Shown: positions 53,966 to 61,593 of the stretch, in pieces
Layout: every line of letters begins with the position of its first letter
Position numbering within the stretch: the first letter of the stretch is position 1
NCBI RefSeq assembly: GCF_000168975.1
Contig: NZ_AAUW01000030.1
Span: forward strand, 1-62,357
DNA length: 62,357 bases
Direction of reading: 5' to 3'
From: Roseibium aggregatum IAM 12614
GTDB taxonomy: Bacteria > Pseudomonadota > Alphaproteobacteria > Rhizobiales > Stappiaceae
Program-made: the position numbers and the translations under genes
Notes under the pieces: generated by a model
Databases searched by the model: none
The model's input: only the letters and a program-made list of their open reading frames with translations
What the model was told of the DNA's origin: nothing

Positions 53966-54128
53966 AGTGCCGAGACTGGCCGCAAAAGGCGCTTGCCGCA
54001 AGCACCACCTGTGGCTGCAAGACAGATAGTCCGCGGATGCGGCTGGAAAAATTCGCGCAGCTGGTCTAAGCGCAGGGGAACGACTTTGGCGGCCGGCACT
54101 GGCGGCCGTCGGCAACGAGGATAATCGC

Positions 54129-54956
54129 GTGGAAGATCTTAGCCTTTTCTCCCTTGGCTTACTGGCTGTTGCACTGCTGGCAACCGGGCTTGTGGCCGGG
54201 ATCATTGCCGGCCTGCTTGGTGTCGGCGGCGGCATCGTCATCGTGCCGGTGCTCTATTACATGTTCACCGCGCTTAAGATCGACCCGTCCGTCCTCATGC
54301 ATGTGGCCGTTGGAACATCGCTCGCAACCATTCTGGCAACCGGCACATCCTCGGCGCGCGCCCATTATAACCGTGGCAGCGTCGACATGGATCTCCTGAA
54401 ACGCTGGTGGTGGGCGATCGCCCTCGGTGTCATTGCAGGCGGAACGCTTGCAGGAAACATTTCCGGCGGCGCGCTGACACTGGTCTTCGGGATCGTGGCG
54501 CTCGCCGTGTCGGCCAACATGATGTTCCGCAAGGATGGCTCGCATCTGGCCGACAAGCTGCCCGGATCTCCGATCAAGGAAGCACTGGGTTTTCTGATTG
54601 GCGGGATCTCCGTGATGATGGGCATCGGCGGCGGCACGCTTGGTGTCCCGACATTGACTCTCTTCAATTACCCCATCCGCAAGGCGGTTGGCACGGCGGC
54701 GGCCATCGGCCTCATCATTGCCGTTCCGGGCACCTTGCTGTCGATATTCTTCGGCAGGGGCGAGGAAGGTCGCCCGCCGTTCTCGCTTGGCTATGTCAAC
54801 CTCATCGGCTTCTTCCTGATCATTCCGGCCAGCACTTTTGCCGCGCCATGGGGCGCCAAGATCGCCCATGCCATCGACCCGTCGAAGCTCAAGCTGGTGT
54901 TCGCGCTGTTCCTCGGGTTCACCGGCCTGCGCATGATCTATGGTGTCCTGTTCTGA
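54129..54956 (+). CDS. TauE/SafE family sulfite (organosulfonate) exporter-like membrane protein
   Basis: 275 residues with eight to nine hydrophobic segments. The two family repeats are seen in GLVAGIIAGLLGVGGGIVIVPVLYYMF and IGGISVMMGIGGGTLGVPTLTLF, each with the Gly-rich G(V/I)GGG turn. It exports small anions such as sulfite or sulfoacetate in characterised members. GTG 54129 follows GAGGA with good spacing. Confidence 0.9.
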   Translation: MEDLSLFSLGLLAVALLATGLVAGIIAGLLGVGGGIVIVPVLYYMFTALKIDPSVLMHVAVGTSLATILATGTSSARAHYNRGSVDMDLLKRWWWAIALGVIAGGTLAGNISGGALTLVFGIVALAVSANMMFRKDGSHLADKLPGSPIKEALGFLIGGISVMMGIGGGTLGVPTLTLFNYPIRKAVGTAAAIGLIIAVPGTLLSIFFGRGEEGRPPFSLGYVNLIGFFLIIPASTFAAPWGAKIAHAIDPSKLKLVFALFLGFTGLRMIYGVLF

Positions 54957-55062
54957 CGATTGGTCAGTTCCCTCGAAGGTTTCAATGGTTCTTAGGCGAT
55001 TTATCAGCAATACTGACCTTTCTTCGCGGGGTCTTCCCGCCGCCTGAAACTCTTGGACAGAC

Positions 55063-55764
55063 ATGTTGAACAAAAATGTGACCCTCAGCCTGCAAGGCTG
55101 TGTGCGGGGAGCCACGATCTGCATTCCGGTGTCGCCGGGCATCATCGCGCTTGGCCTGGTCTTCGGAACGGTGGCCGCGCAAAAGGGGCTGACCTTCCTG
55201 GAGACCATATTGCTCAACTCGCTGGTTTTTGCCGGGGCCAGCCAGTTCGTTGCAATGGAAGTTTACAACGATCCGCTGACCTACGGTCTCGTGGTGGCGA
55301 TGATCGGGGTCACGGCCGCGGTCAACATGCGCATGCTCCTGATTGGTGCAAGTTTGCGGCCCTGGCTCGGCCAGGTGCCGGCCTGGCAGACCTATCCGTC
55401 CCTGTTCCTGCTGACCGACCTCAACTGGTTGCTCGCCTTGTCGGAATACAACAAGGGCACGCGGGACTGGGGGATCTATCTGGGCAGCGGCCTGTTCACC
55501 TGGGCGGTCTGGTCATTGGCGGTCATTCCGGGCTATTTCGCCGGCAGCCTGGTGTCGGACCCGAAAGTCTACGGGCTCGATGTGGTTCTGCCGGCTTTCT
55601 TTGCCGCGCTGCTGGTGCCGCTCTGGAAAGGCAAACGCCAGACGGTGAGCTGGTTGTTTGCCGGCGGTATTGCCGCGCTGACCTGGTATCTGGTCGGCGG
55701 CTACTGGAGCATTTTCACCGGTGCCATCGCCGGTGCGTTCGCGGGGGCCTACCTTGATGACTGA
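55063..55764 (+). CDS. azlC: AzlC family branched-chain amino acid exporter subunit
   Basis: 233 residues, with membrane helices and the family opening GATICIPVSPGIIALGLVFGTVAAQKGL, LLNSLVFAGASQFVAMEVY and NMRMLLIGASLRPWL. With AzlD it exports branched-chain or similar amino acids. Overlaps azlD by eight bases. Confidence 0.92.
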   Translation: MLNKNVTLSLQGCVRGATICIPVSPGIIALGLVFGTVAAQKGLTFLETILLNSLVFAGASQFVAMEVYNDPLTYGLVVAMIGVTAAVNMRMLLIGASLRPWLGQVPAWQTYPSLFLLTDLNWLLALSEYNKGTRDWGIYLGSGLFTWAVWSLAVIPGYFAGSLVSDPKVYGLDVVLPAFFAALLVPLWKGKRQTVSWLFAGGIAALTWYLVGGYWSIFTGAIAGAFAGAYLDD

Positions 55765-56077
55765 GGGAGCATTGACCGCCGATCCGATTTTCCTTCTGGC
55801 CGTGCTTGGCATGGCCCTTGTCACCTACGCGCTCAGGGCGGGCGGATACTGGGTCATGGGCAGGCTTCCGATCACGCCGAGGGTACGCCGGGGGCTGGAG
55901 GCCTTGCCGGGAGCGATCATCGTGTCCACCATCCTGCCAATCGTGCTGAAAGGCGGGCTGGCGGTGGCGCTGTGCCTTGTCGTTGCCGCCGTAGCACAGG
56001 TGACATTGCGCAAGGAATATGTCGCCGTCTTTTGCGCTGCCGGTGCCGCTGCCGCCCTCAGGGCTGCCGGGCTGTAA
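55757..56077 (+). CDS. azlD: AzlD family subunit
   Basis: 106 residues with three to four helices, including ALVTYALRAGGYWVMGRLPITPRVRRGLEALPGAIIVSTILP, the AzlD core. ATG 55757 overlaps the azlC stop, so translation is coupled. The longer frame start at 55721 lies inside azlC and is not used. Confidence 0.9.
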   Translation: MTEGALTADPIFLLAVLGMALVTYALRAGGYWVMGRLPITPRVRRGLEALPGAIIVSTILPIVLKGGLAVALCLVVAAVAQVTLRKEYVAVFCAAGAAAALRAAGL

Positions 56078-56081
56078 GCTG

Positions 56082-57629
56082 CTAGCCGTTCAAGACGCGC
56101 CGAACCTGGGCCGCTGTTTCGTCAACGTTGTGTCCCGCGTCGATCTCCGCCCAGGTCATCCGGCCGAGATCATAGCCAAGCTGGGTATCGATGATGGCGG
56201 GCGTTGCATCAGAGGCGTCGTCCTCGCGCGCAGACACGCGGGCTTTCAGTACTTTTTCAGGCGCCGACAGCCACAGGCCACAGAAGCCGCATTCGACCTT
56301 GGCCGCGATGCTTTCGATGCGCTCCCGCTCGCTCTCTGCTGCAAAAACGGCATCGATAATTGCCGAGTGCCCGGCGGCAAGGACGGTCTGAATTGTCTCG
56401 TCCAGTGCGTGGTACACCTTCTGCGAGGCTTCCCGTGTATAGGCTTCGGCCGGTGCCTGCTCCGTTTCCGCGATGCCGAGCAGCCGTTTGCGCATCACGT
56501 CCGTGCGCAGCACGCGTGCTCCCGGTGCCCGGCCGATCTCCGGCGCGATTTCATAGGCGAGCGTGGTCTTTCCGGTGCCGGACAGTCCGCCGATGGCAAC
56601 CAGGTGCGGCCGCGAGGGCTCCAGAAAGGCCAGGGCATGGCGGAAATAGGCTTGCGCCTGATCGCGCTCACGTTGTTTCTGGTCCGGGTCCGACTGGTTG
56701 AGAGCGGCACTGGCCGCGATCTTGGAGCGGATTGCAGCGCGCATCATCAGATAGAAGGGCAGGGCCGCCAGACCTTCCGAATGTGTGTCCAGGCGGCTCT
56801 TGTCCAGATAGCGGTTGAACACACGGTTGGCCGCCCGCTGTTGCCCGCGGTCCCACAGGTCCATCAGCAGAAACGCAAGATCATAAAGAACGTCGCCGGT
56901 GGCGATCGCATCTGAAAATTCAACCGCATCGAAGAGCACAGGCGCGCCGTCGACCAGCACGATATTGCGAAGATGCGCATCGCCGTGGCAACGGCGGACG
57001 AGACCCTGCTCGCCGCGCTGCAGGATGAGTTCGTGCAGCGAAGTCAGGACGGTGCGGGATGTTTCGGTCAGATGGCGGACCGATTCTGCATCAAACAGAT
57101 CGGGATGCTCACGAAAGGCATCGTCGTTCTGCTCCACGTAGCTTGCAAGCTCGGAGTAGAACCCGCTGCCCTGGCGCAGGGGCGCGGTCTCGTGGGCGCT
57201 TACCATCATGTCTGCAAGCCGGTCGGACAGGCTGTCGGGAAGCGGGCCTTCTTCGGCGATGATGTCCAGTTCGTGCTGGTGTTCGAACCGGTTCATTTCA
57301 ATCGCCCATTCAATGGCCTCACCCGAGCCTCCAAGGGTCAGGCTGCCGTCCGCTTCTCGCGTGATCGCCAGTGCCTGCCGGTAGATCTGCGGCGCATTTG
57401 GCTGGTTATAGGTGATTTCCGCCTTGCAGGCCTCTTCCCGAAGGGCCAGCGTCGAATAGTCGAGAAAGGGGAATTTGACCGACCGCTTGACCTTGTAGGC
57501 CTTGCTTCCCACCAGAAACACGATATTGGCGTGAGTGTCGATCCGCTTGACCTTGGGCCGTTGAGGATCGTCGGAAGGCAGGCTGCTCAGGTAGGCAAGC
57601 GCCTGGTTCTGGGTTTCGGCCTGATCCAT
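56082..57629 (-). CDS. Phosphotransferase-like domain fused to a P-loop kinase (AAA family ATPase)
   Basis: 515 residues. The N-terminal half resembles aminoglycoside phosphotransferases, with catalytic loop RRCHGDAHLRNIVL and metal-binding VLFDAVEFSD. The C-terminal half is a separate P-loop kinase with Walker A GGLSGTGKTTLAYEI (about 345-358) and a lid region ESERERIESIAAK. Such fusions are widespread in proteobacteria with unknown substrates. ATG 57629 has GGGACGGAAG upstream. It is convergent with azlD, five bases away, and divergent from the gene at 57758. Confidence 0.82.
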   Translation of the reverse strand: MDQAETQNQALAYLSSLPSDDPQRPKVKRIDTHANIVFLVGSKAYKVKRSVKFPFLDYSTLALREEACKAEITYNQPNAPQIYRQALAITREADGSLTLGGSGEAIEWAIEMNRFEHQHELDIIAEEGPLPDSLSDRLADMMVSAHETAPLRQGSGFYSELASYVEQNDDAFREHPDLFDAESVRHLTETSRTVLTSLHELILQRGEQGLVRRCHGDAHLRNIVLVDGAPVLFDAVEFSDAIATGDVLYDLAFLLMDLWDRGQQRAANRVFNRYLDKSRLDTHSEGLAALPFYLMMRAAIRSKIAASAALNQSDPDQKQRERDQAQAYFRHALAFLEPSRPHLVAIGGLSGTGKTTLAYEIAPEIGRAPGARVLRTDVMRKRLLGIAETEQAPAEAYTREASQKVYHALDETIQTVLAAGHSAIIDAVFAAESERERIESIAAKVECGFCGLWLSAPEKVLKARVSAREDDASDATPAIIDTQLGYDLGRMTWAEIDAGHNVDETAAQVRRVLNG

Positions 57630-57757
57630 CTTCCGTCCCTTTTGCTGACACACTGCAAAACATGCCTCACATGCAACCCGCCGGGTTTGATCCTTCTCAA
57701 TGTGAGGTGACCCGGATGTGGCACAAATAAACCGGATTGTCAGTAAAGGAGGGCCCC

Positions 57758-58138
57758 ATGAACGACTATCCGGCTTTAAAAAGGATCAGGTTGAACCTGG
57801 CCAGAACAAAGGAATTTCCGCAAGGTTCGGCGAACCACGGTTACGAATTCACCGCTCCGCTTGACGAATCCGGCCACATCGACGCCGGCCTTTGGAAGAA
57901 GGAGCGCGACCATTGCCGCGTCCGCCGATTCTGGGGCTCCGAGGAAGAGGAAATTGGCCACCTCATTCACCGCCCGGGCGGTTCCTGGGCTTTCCATTAC
58001 GATATCGACGGCGAGGATGACGACGAGGCGGGCTACCGTTTCGGCGCACATGCTTTCAACCCGGGTGAATATGTCTCCATCAAGGACGAGGATGGTGAGA
58101 TGCACACCTTCCAGGTGGTGACGGTTCAGCCGGCCTGA
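57758..58138 (+). CDS. Conserved hypothetical acidic protein
   Basis: 126 residues with an unusually polar, acidic middle (GSEEEEIGHLIHRPGGSWAFHYDIDGEDDDEAGYRFG) and VSIKDEDGEMHTFQVV near the end, suggesting a small beta-rich domain. I recognise no named family. ATG 57758 has AAGGAGG at ideal spacing. A strong terminator follows. Confidence 0.7.
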   Translation: MNDYPALKRIRLNLARTKEFPQGSANHGYEFTAPLDESGHIDAGLWKKERDHCRVRRFWGSEEEEIGHLIHRPGGSWAFHYDIDGEDDDEAGYRFGAHAFNPGEYVSIKDEDGEMHTFQVVTVQPA

Positions 58139-58180
58139 GATCAGCTTCCCATAATCAAGTGACAAAAAAGAATGGGGGCA

Positions 58181-58210
58181 GGGGTACCGGGAAACCGGTG
58201 CCCCTTTTTT
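58181..58210 (+). terminator. Terminator of the acidic hypothetical gene
   Basis: GGGGTACCGG-GAAA-CCGGTGCCCC followed by TTTTTTG. Confidence 0.88.
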
Positions 58211-58253
58211 GTTTGCAGCGCCGATGCTTACCGGCAAGGCTGGCCATGACATG

Positions 58254-58379
58254 AGGCCCATCCTTCGAGACAGCGCTTCGCGCTTCCTCAGGATGAGGAC
58301 TGTGTGTGGCACAATCAGGCGGCCTTTCAACACATTCAACCTCATCCTGAGGAGCGCGTTTGCGCGCGTCTCGAAGCAA
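58254..58379. repeat. REP-like long palindromic repeat
   Basis: The left arm (58256-58297, GCCCATCCTTCGAGAC to CCTCAGGATGAGG) and the right arm (58340-58377, CCTCATCCTGAGG to GTCTCGAAG) are imperfect inverted copies, each containing an internal GC-rich hairpin. This is the dispersed intergenic repeat common in Hyphomicrobiales. The right arm stops at GTCTCGAAG, lacking the expected GATGGGC, right where the insertion element begins. Confidence 0.75.
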
Positions 58380-58387
58380 CCATGTTT

Positions 58388-59332
58388 TTAGGTGCTCATC
58401 GGCTGCCATTCCTTATTGTCCCTGACCATTGCGTTGAGGATGGTCAGGAGTTTCCTGGAGCAGGCGATGATTGCCTGTTTCTTGCCTGTTCCACCTTTGA
58501 TGAGGCGTTCGTAGAAGGTTTTGATGATGGGGTTGTGGCGTGCCGCTGACAGGCTTGCCATGAACAGCATCTTGCGCACCTTGGCCCTGCCGCCGGCGAT
58601 CCTGCGTTGCCCCCGCATCATGCCACTGTCTCTGGCGAAGGGCGCGACGCCAACCAGGGCAGCAATGGCCCGCCGCGAGACCTGCCCCAGTTCGGGCAGG
58701 AACGCCAGGAGGCTGACGGCGGCGACCGGCCCGATGCCCGGAACGGCCCTGAGCTGGTCATAGCGCTGGCTCAACTCGGCCTTTTCGCGAATGCAGCTCT
58801 GGATCATGCGGTCCAATTCCGCAAGCTTGGCCTCTATCGTCTCCAGTATATCCCGGTGCATGCGCTCCAGATCAGCATCGTCATTGAGGCCGAGCTGATT
58901 GCGCAGCCGGGTCTTCTCGGCAACAAAGCTGTCCCGAGCAGAGGCATAGCGCGCAAGCTTCGCCTCGACGTCGCCCGGACGAGGAGCCGACGGCGGATCA
59001 AACACCTGCGCATAGTGGGCCAGAACGGCTGCATCCAGCCGGTCGGTCTTGGCCAACCGACTACCGGCCTTGGCAAAGTCCCGGGGGCGGGCCGGATTGA
59101 CCACACAAACATGGTATCCCTGCTGCTGCAGCGCCTGCACCGCCTTGCGTTCATAGCCACCCGTCGCCTCAAGGACCACGCGCTCGACTGGATGGGATGA
59201 CAACCATCCCTCAAGAGCCGCATGGCCGTCACCATCATTGGGAAACCGCTGGCTTTTGCCGACTGGCAGAACATGCACATCCAGCGCTGCCTTCGACACG
59301 TCAATTCCGACAAAGTGCTTGGTCTCGTCCAT
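58388..59332 (-). CDS. IS110 family transposase
   Basis: 314 residues. The N-terminal DEDD RuvC-like domain shows VGIDVSKAALDVHV, LEATGGYE and KTDRLDAAVLAHY with the catalytic acidic residues. The C-terminal Transposase_20 domain has AVPGIGPVAAVSLLAF, then ARDSGMMRGQRRIAGGRAKVRKMLF carrying the candidate catalytic serine. Full length and apparently intact, so potentially active. IS110 recombinases use a bridge RNA from the element's own non-coding end to choose donor and target. Confidence 0.93.
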   Translation of the reverse strand: MDETKHFVGIDVSKAALDVHVLPVGKSQRFPNDGDGHAALEGWLSSHPVERVVLEATGGYERKAVQALQQQGYHVCVVNPARPRDFAKAGSRLAKTDRLDAAVLAHYAQVFDPPSAPRPGDVEAKLARYASARDSFVAEKTRLRNQLGLNDDADLERMHRDILETIEAKLAELDRMIQSCIREKAELSQRYDQLRAVPGIGPVAAVSLLAFLPELGQVSRRAIAALVGVAPFARDSGMMRGQRRIAGGRAKVRKMLFMASLSAARHNPIIKTFYERLIKGGTGKKQAIIACSRKLLTILNAMVRDNKEWQPMST

Positions 59333-59399
59333 CTGTCCCTGCCTTATCTACGCACTCTTGCGCGAGCAACCATTCGGGATAAGTTGGAAAGTGGACCGG

Positions 59400-59560
59400 G
59401 AACCTGGCTTCGAACGGACTTGCCGAGTACCCAGGATGGTACGGTCTCCGGCCCACTTGGGAGGGCAGCAACCGGCCCTCCCAAGACCAATCTAATCAAA
59501 TCTCAACAGATAAGGATGGGCTGCAAGTCCGTTGTCGGAGATATATTATTCTAAATCGGA
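59400..59560 (-). ncRNA. Candidate IS110 bridge RNA
   Basis: The 327-base gap between transposase and the next gene is densely structured. On the minus strand AACGGACTTGC (59533-59523) pairs with GCAAGTCCGTT (59423-59413), a perfect 11-bp long-range stem. It encloses a perfect 10-bp hairpin CTTGGGAGGG/CCCTCCCAAG (59485-59456) and a smaller hairpin GTACC/GGTAC (59442-59427) with loop ATCCTG. Size and place, directly 5' of an IS110 recombinase, match known bridge RNAs. A shared 10-mer with the adjacent repeat is a possible target guide. Ends are approximate. Confidence 0.55.
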
Positions 59561-59589
59561 ATGATCCCATTGCCAATTAATCTGATTTT

Positions 59590-59611
59590 CGCCCCTAACA
59601 GGGCGGGTTTT
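59590..59611 (+). terminator. Weak terminator-like hairpin before the TPP enzyme gene
   Basis: CGCCC-CTAACA-GGGCG followed by GGTTTTC. It may insulate the downstream gene from plus-strand readthrough. A TATAGAAT at about 59620-59627 could be the -10 element of the next gene. Confidence 0.4.
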
Positions 59612-59659
59612 CATACGCTATAGAATGAACAGATCTTCTTTCTCGTAAGGACCCGGAAC

Positions 59660-61324
59660 ATGGACCAGAAGACCGGTGGCGAATTGTTGGTAGAGGCGCT
59701 GGAGCGCCACGGGGCGGAGCGCGTGTTCTGTGTGCCCGGCGAAAGCTATCTTGCCGTGCTCGACGCCCTTTATGACGCTTCGATCCCGGTCACGGTCTGC
59801 CGCCAGGAAGGCGGGGCTGCCATGATGGCCGATGCCTGGGGCAAGCTCACCGGCAAGCCGGGTATCTGCATGGTGACCCGCGGTCCGGGTGCGACCAACG
59901 CCTCGGCAGGCGTTCATGTGGCAGCGCAGGATTCAACGCCGATGATCCTGTTCATCGGTCAGATCGAGCGTGGCATGCGCGAGCGTGAAGCCTTCCAGGA
60001 AATCGACTATCGCCAGATGTTCGGAGGCATAGCCAAATGGGTGGCCGAAATCGATCACGCGGATCGTGTGCCGGAGTTCATTTCGCGGGCCTATCATGTC
60101 GCCACCTCCGGCCGTCCGGGCCCGGTGGTGCTGGCCCTGCCGGAGGATATGCTGGTCGAAAAGGCCGCTGCCGTGCAGCCGCCTGCGTGGACCCAGGTCG
60201 AGACCCATCCCGGCCTCACCCAGATGGCCGAACTGCAGAAGCGTCTGTGGGCAGCCGAGCGGCCGATTGCCATTCTGGGCGGCAGCCGCTGGTCGGAGGA
60301 GGCTGTTGCCGCCTTCACCCGCTTTGCCGAGCGGTTCGACCTGCCGGTCGCCTGCTCCTTCCGCCGTCAGATGCTGTTCGACAATCTGCATCCGAATTAC
60401 GCCGGCGATGTCGGCATCGGCATCAATCCGAAACTGCTGGCGCGGATCAAAGCCTCGGATCTCATTCTGCTCGTCGGCGGCCGCCTGTCCGAAATGCCGA
60501 GCCAGTCCTATTCGCTGCTCGACATTCCCTCTCCTGCGCAGCAACTGGTGCATATCCATCCGGACGCCGAGGAACTCGGCCGGGTCTACCGGCCGGCGCA
60601 GGCCATTCATGCCTCCCCGACTGCCTTCTGCAAGGCCGCCGAAGGCCTTCAGCCCCCGGCAGAACTGAAAGGCGCAGGCGAAGCAGCCAAGGCCCATCAG
60701 GACTATCTGGACTGGTCCGGCGCCCGGCCGCAGGTGCCAGGCAACCTCCAGATGTCAGGTGTCATGGATTGGCTGGAAGCCAACCTGCCGGACGATGCTG
60801 TCTGCACCAATGGCGCCGGCAATTACGCCACCTGGCTGCACCGTTTCCACCGCTTCCGCCGCTACGCCACCCAGGCAGCGCCGACGAGCGGTTCCATGGG
60901 CTACGGCCTGCCGGCGGCTGTTGCTGCCAAGCTTGCCTTTCCGGAGCGCGAAGTCGTCTGTTTTGCCGGCGACGGCTGCCTGCAGATGACCATGCAGGAA
61001 TTCGGCACCGCCTGTCAGGATGGCGCCAACATCATCGTTCTGGTGATCGACAACGGCATGTACGGCACCATCCGCATGCATCAGGAACGCACCTATCCGG
61101 GCCGTCCGTCCGCGACCAAGCTGGTCAATCCGGATTTTGCGGCGCTTGCCCGCAGCTACGGCGCCTTTGGCGAGACTGTCGAAAGCACGGAGGCTTTTGG
61201 TCCTGCATACGAGCGAGCCCGCAAAGCCGGCACACCCGCGCTCCTGCATCTGAAGCTCGACCCGGAAGCCATCACTCCGGCTGCAAGCCTCAGCCAGATC
61301 CGGGCCGCGGCTCAGGGCAAGTAA
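59660..61324 (+). CDS. Thiamine pyrophosphate-dependent enzyme, acetolactate-synthase-like
   Basis: 554 residues in the usual three domains. The N-terminal Pyr domain has the catalytic Glu in VCRQEGGAAMMADAWGK, then TRGPGATNASAGVHVA. A central Rossmann-like domain and a C-terminal PP domain with the TPP-Mg motif GDGCLQMTMQEFGTACQ...VIDN complete it. Family members decarboxylate 2-oxoacids (acetolactate synthase, benzoylformate decarboxylase, glyoxylate carboligase). No ALS small subunit gene is adjacent, so a catabolic carboligase/decarboxylase is more likely than branched-chain biosynthesis. The neighbour downstream belongs to ureide breakdown. Confidence 0.85.
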   Translation: MDQKTGGELLVEALERHGAERVFCVPGESYLAVLDALYDASIPVTVCRQEGGAAMMADAWGKLTGKPGICMVTRGPGATNASAGVHVAAQDSTPMILFIGQIERGMREREAFQEIDYRQMFGGIAKWVAEIDHADRVPEFISRAYHVATSGRPGPVVLALPEDMLVEKAAAVQPPAWTQVETHPGLTQMAELQKRLWAAERPIAILGGSRWSEEAVAAFTRFAERFDLPVACSFRRQMLFDNLHPNYAGDVGIGINPKLLARIKASDLILLVGGRLSEMPSQSYSLLDIPSPAQQLVHIHPDAEELGRVYRPAQAIHASPTAFCKAAEGLQPPAELKGAGEAAKAHQDYLDWSGARPQVPGNLQMSGVMDWLEANLPDDAVCTNGAGNYATWLHRFHRFRRYATQAAPTSGSMGYGLPAAVAAKLAFPEREVVCFAGDGCLQMTMQEFGTACQDGANIIVLVIDNGMYGTIRMHQERTYPGRPSATKLVNPDFAALARSYGAFGETVESTEAFGPAYERARKAGTPALLHLKLDPEAITPAASLSQIRAAAQGK

Positions 61325-61593
61325 GGACCCTGCCGCGAGCAAACGGTTGTTCCGGCCTGCCTCGTCAGCGGCATGGCCGGAACCGACGTAACCAGCCGCG
61401 CCTTCACCGGGGCGGCAACGCGCTGTCATACTCTGCCGTCGGGGCTGCGGTGGATTGATCGGAAGACTAGGAAAATCAAGAGATGATTATCTTGTTTTTC
61501 CGATAGGTGCTCTTCGGACATGCCCCGTGGTCCGGTCCCGCAAGGCAGGTCATAGTTTACGGCAACTGGTTTTGTTGAAGAAGAAGGTTGGCC
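61325..61593. other. Intergenic region with two inverted repeats
   Basis: GTTCCGGCC (61349-61357) and GGCCGGAAC (61375-61383) are perfect inverted copies without a T-tract. GGAAAATCAAGA (61470-61481) and TCTTGTTTTTCC (61490-61501) pair with one mismatch. The second lies about 90 bases before the ureidoglycine aminohydrolase start and may be an operator or a transcript-end hairpin. No gene is seen. Confidence 0.5.

Larger units (their letters stand above)
58380..59560 (-). mobile_element. IS110-family insertion sequence (ends approximate)
   Basis: It consists of a transposase gene plus a long structured non-coding segment upstream of it, as in the IS110 group. No terminal inverted repeats are seen, as expected. 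The right end probably abuts the REP-like repeat near 58377-58387. The left end is not defined; it is set to include the 11-bp long-range stem in the non-coding part. Confidence 0.7.

Noticed and set aside
53894..54241. A 115-codon minus-strand frame carrying the pentapeptide repeat as a real gene.
   Set aside because: It begins inside the TauE gene on the opposite strand and is Ser/Ala/Pro-rich without family features. The ATGA overlap alone is not enough.
59442..59455. GAGAC in the candidate bridge RNA as a second target-guide half against GTCTC of the repeat.
   Set aside because: Five bases are easily chance, and the order and strand do not fit the opposite-strand pairing of left and right guides.
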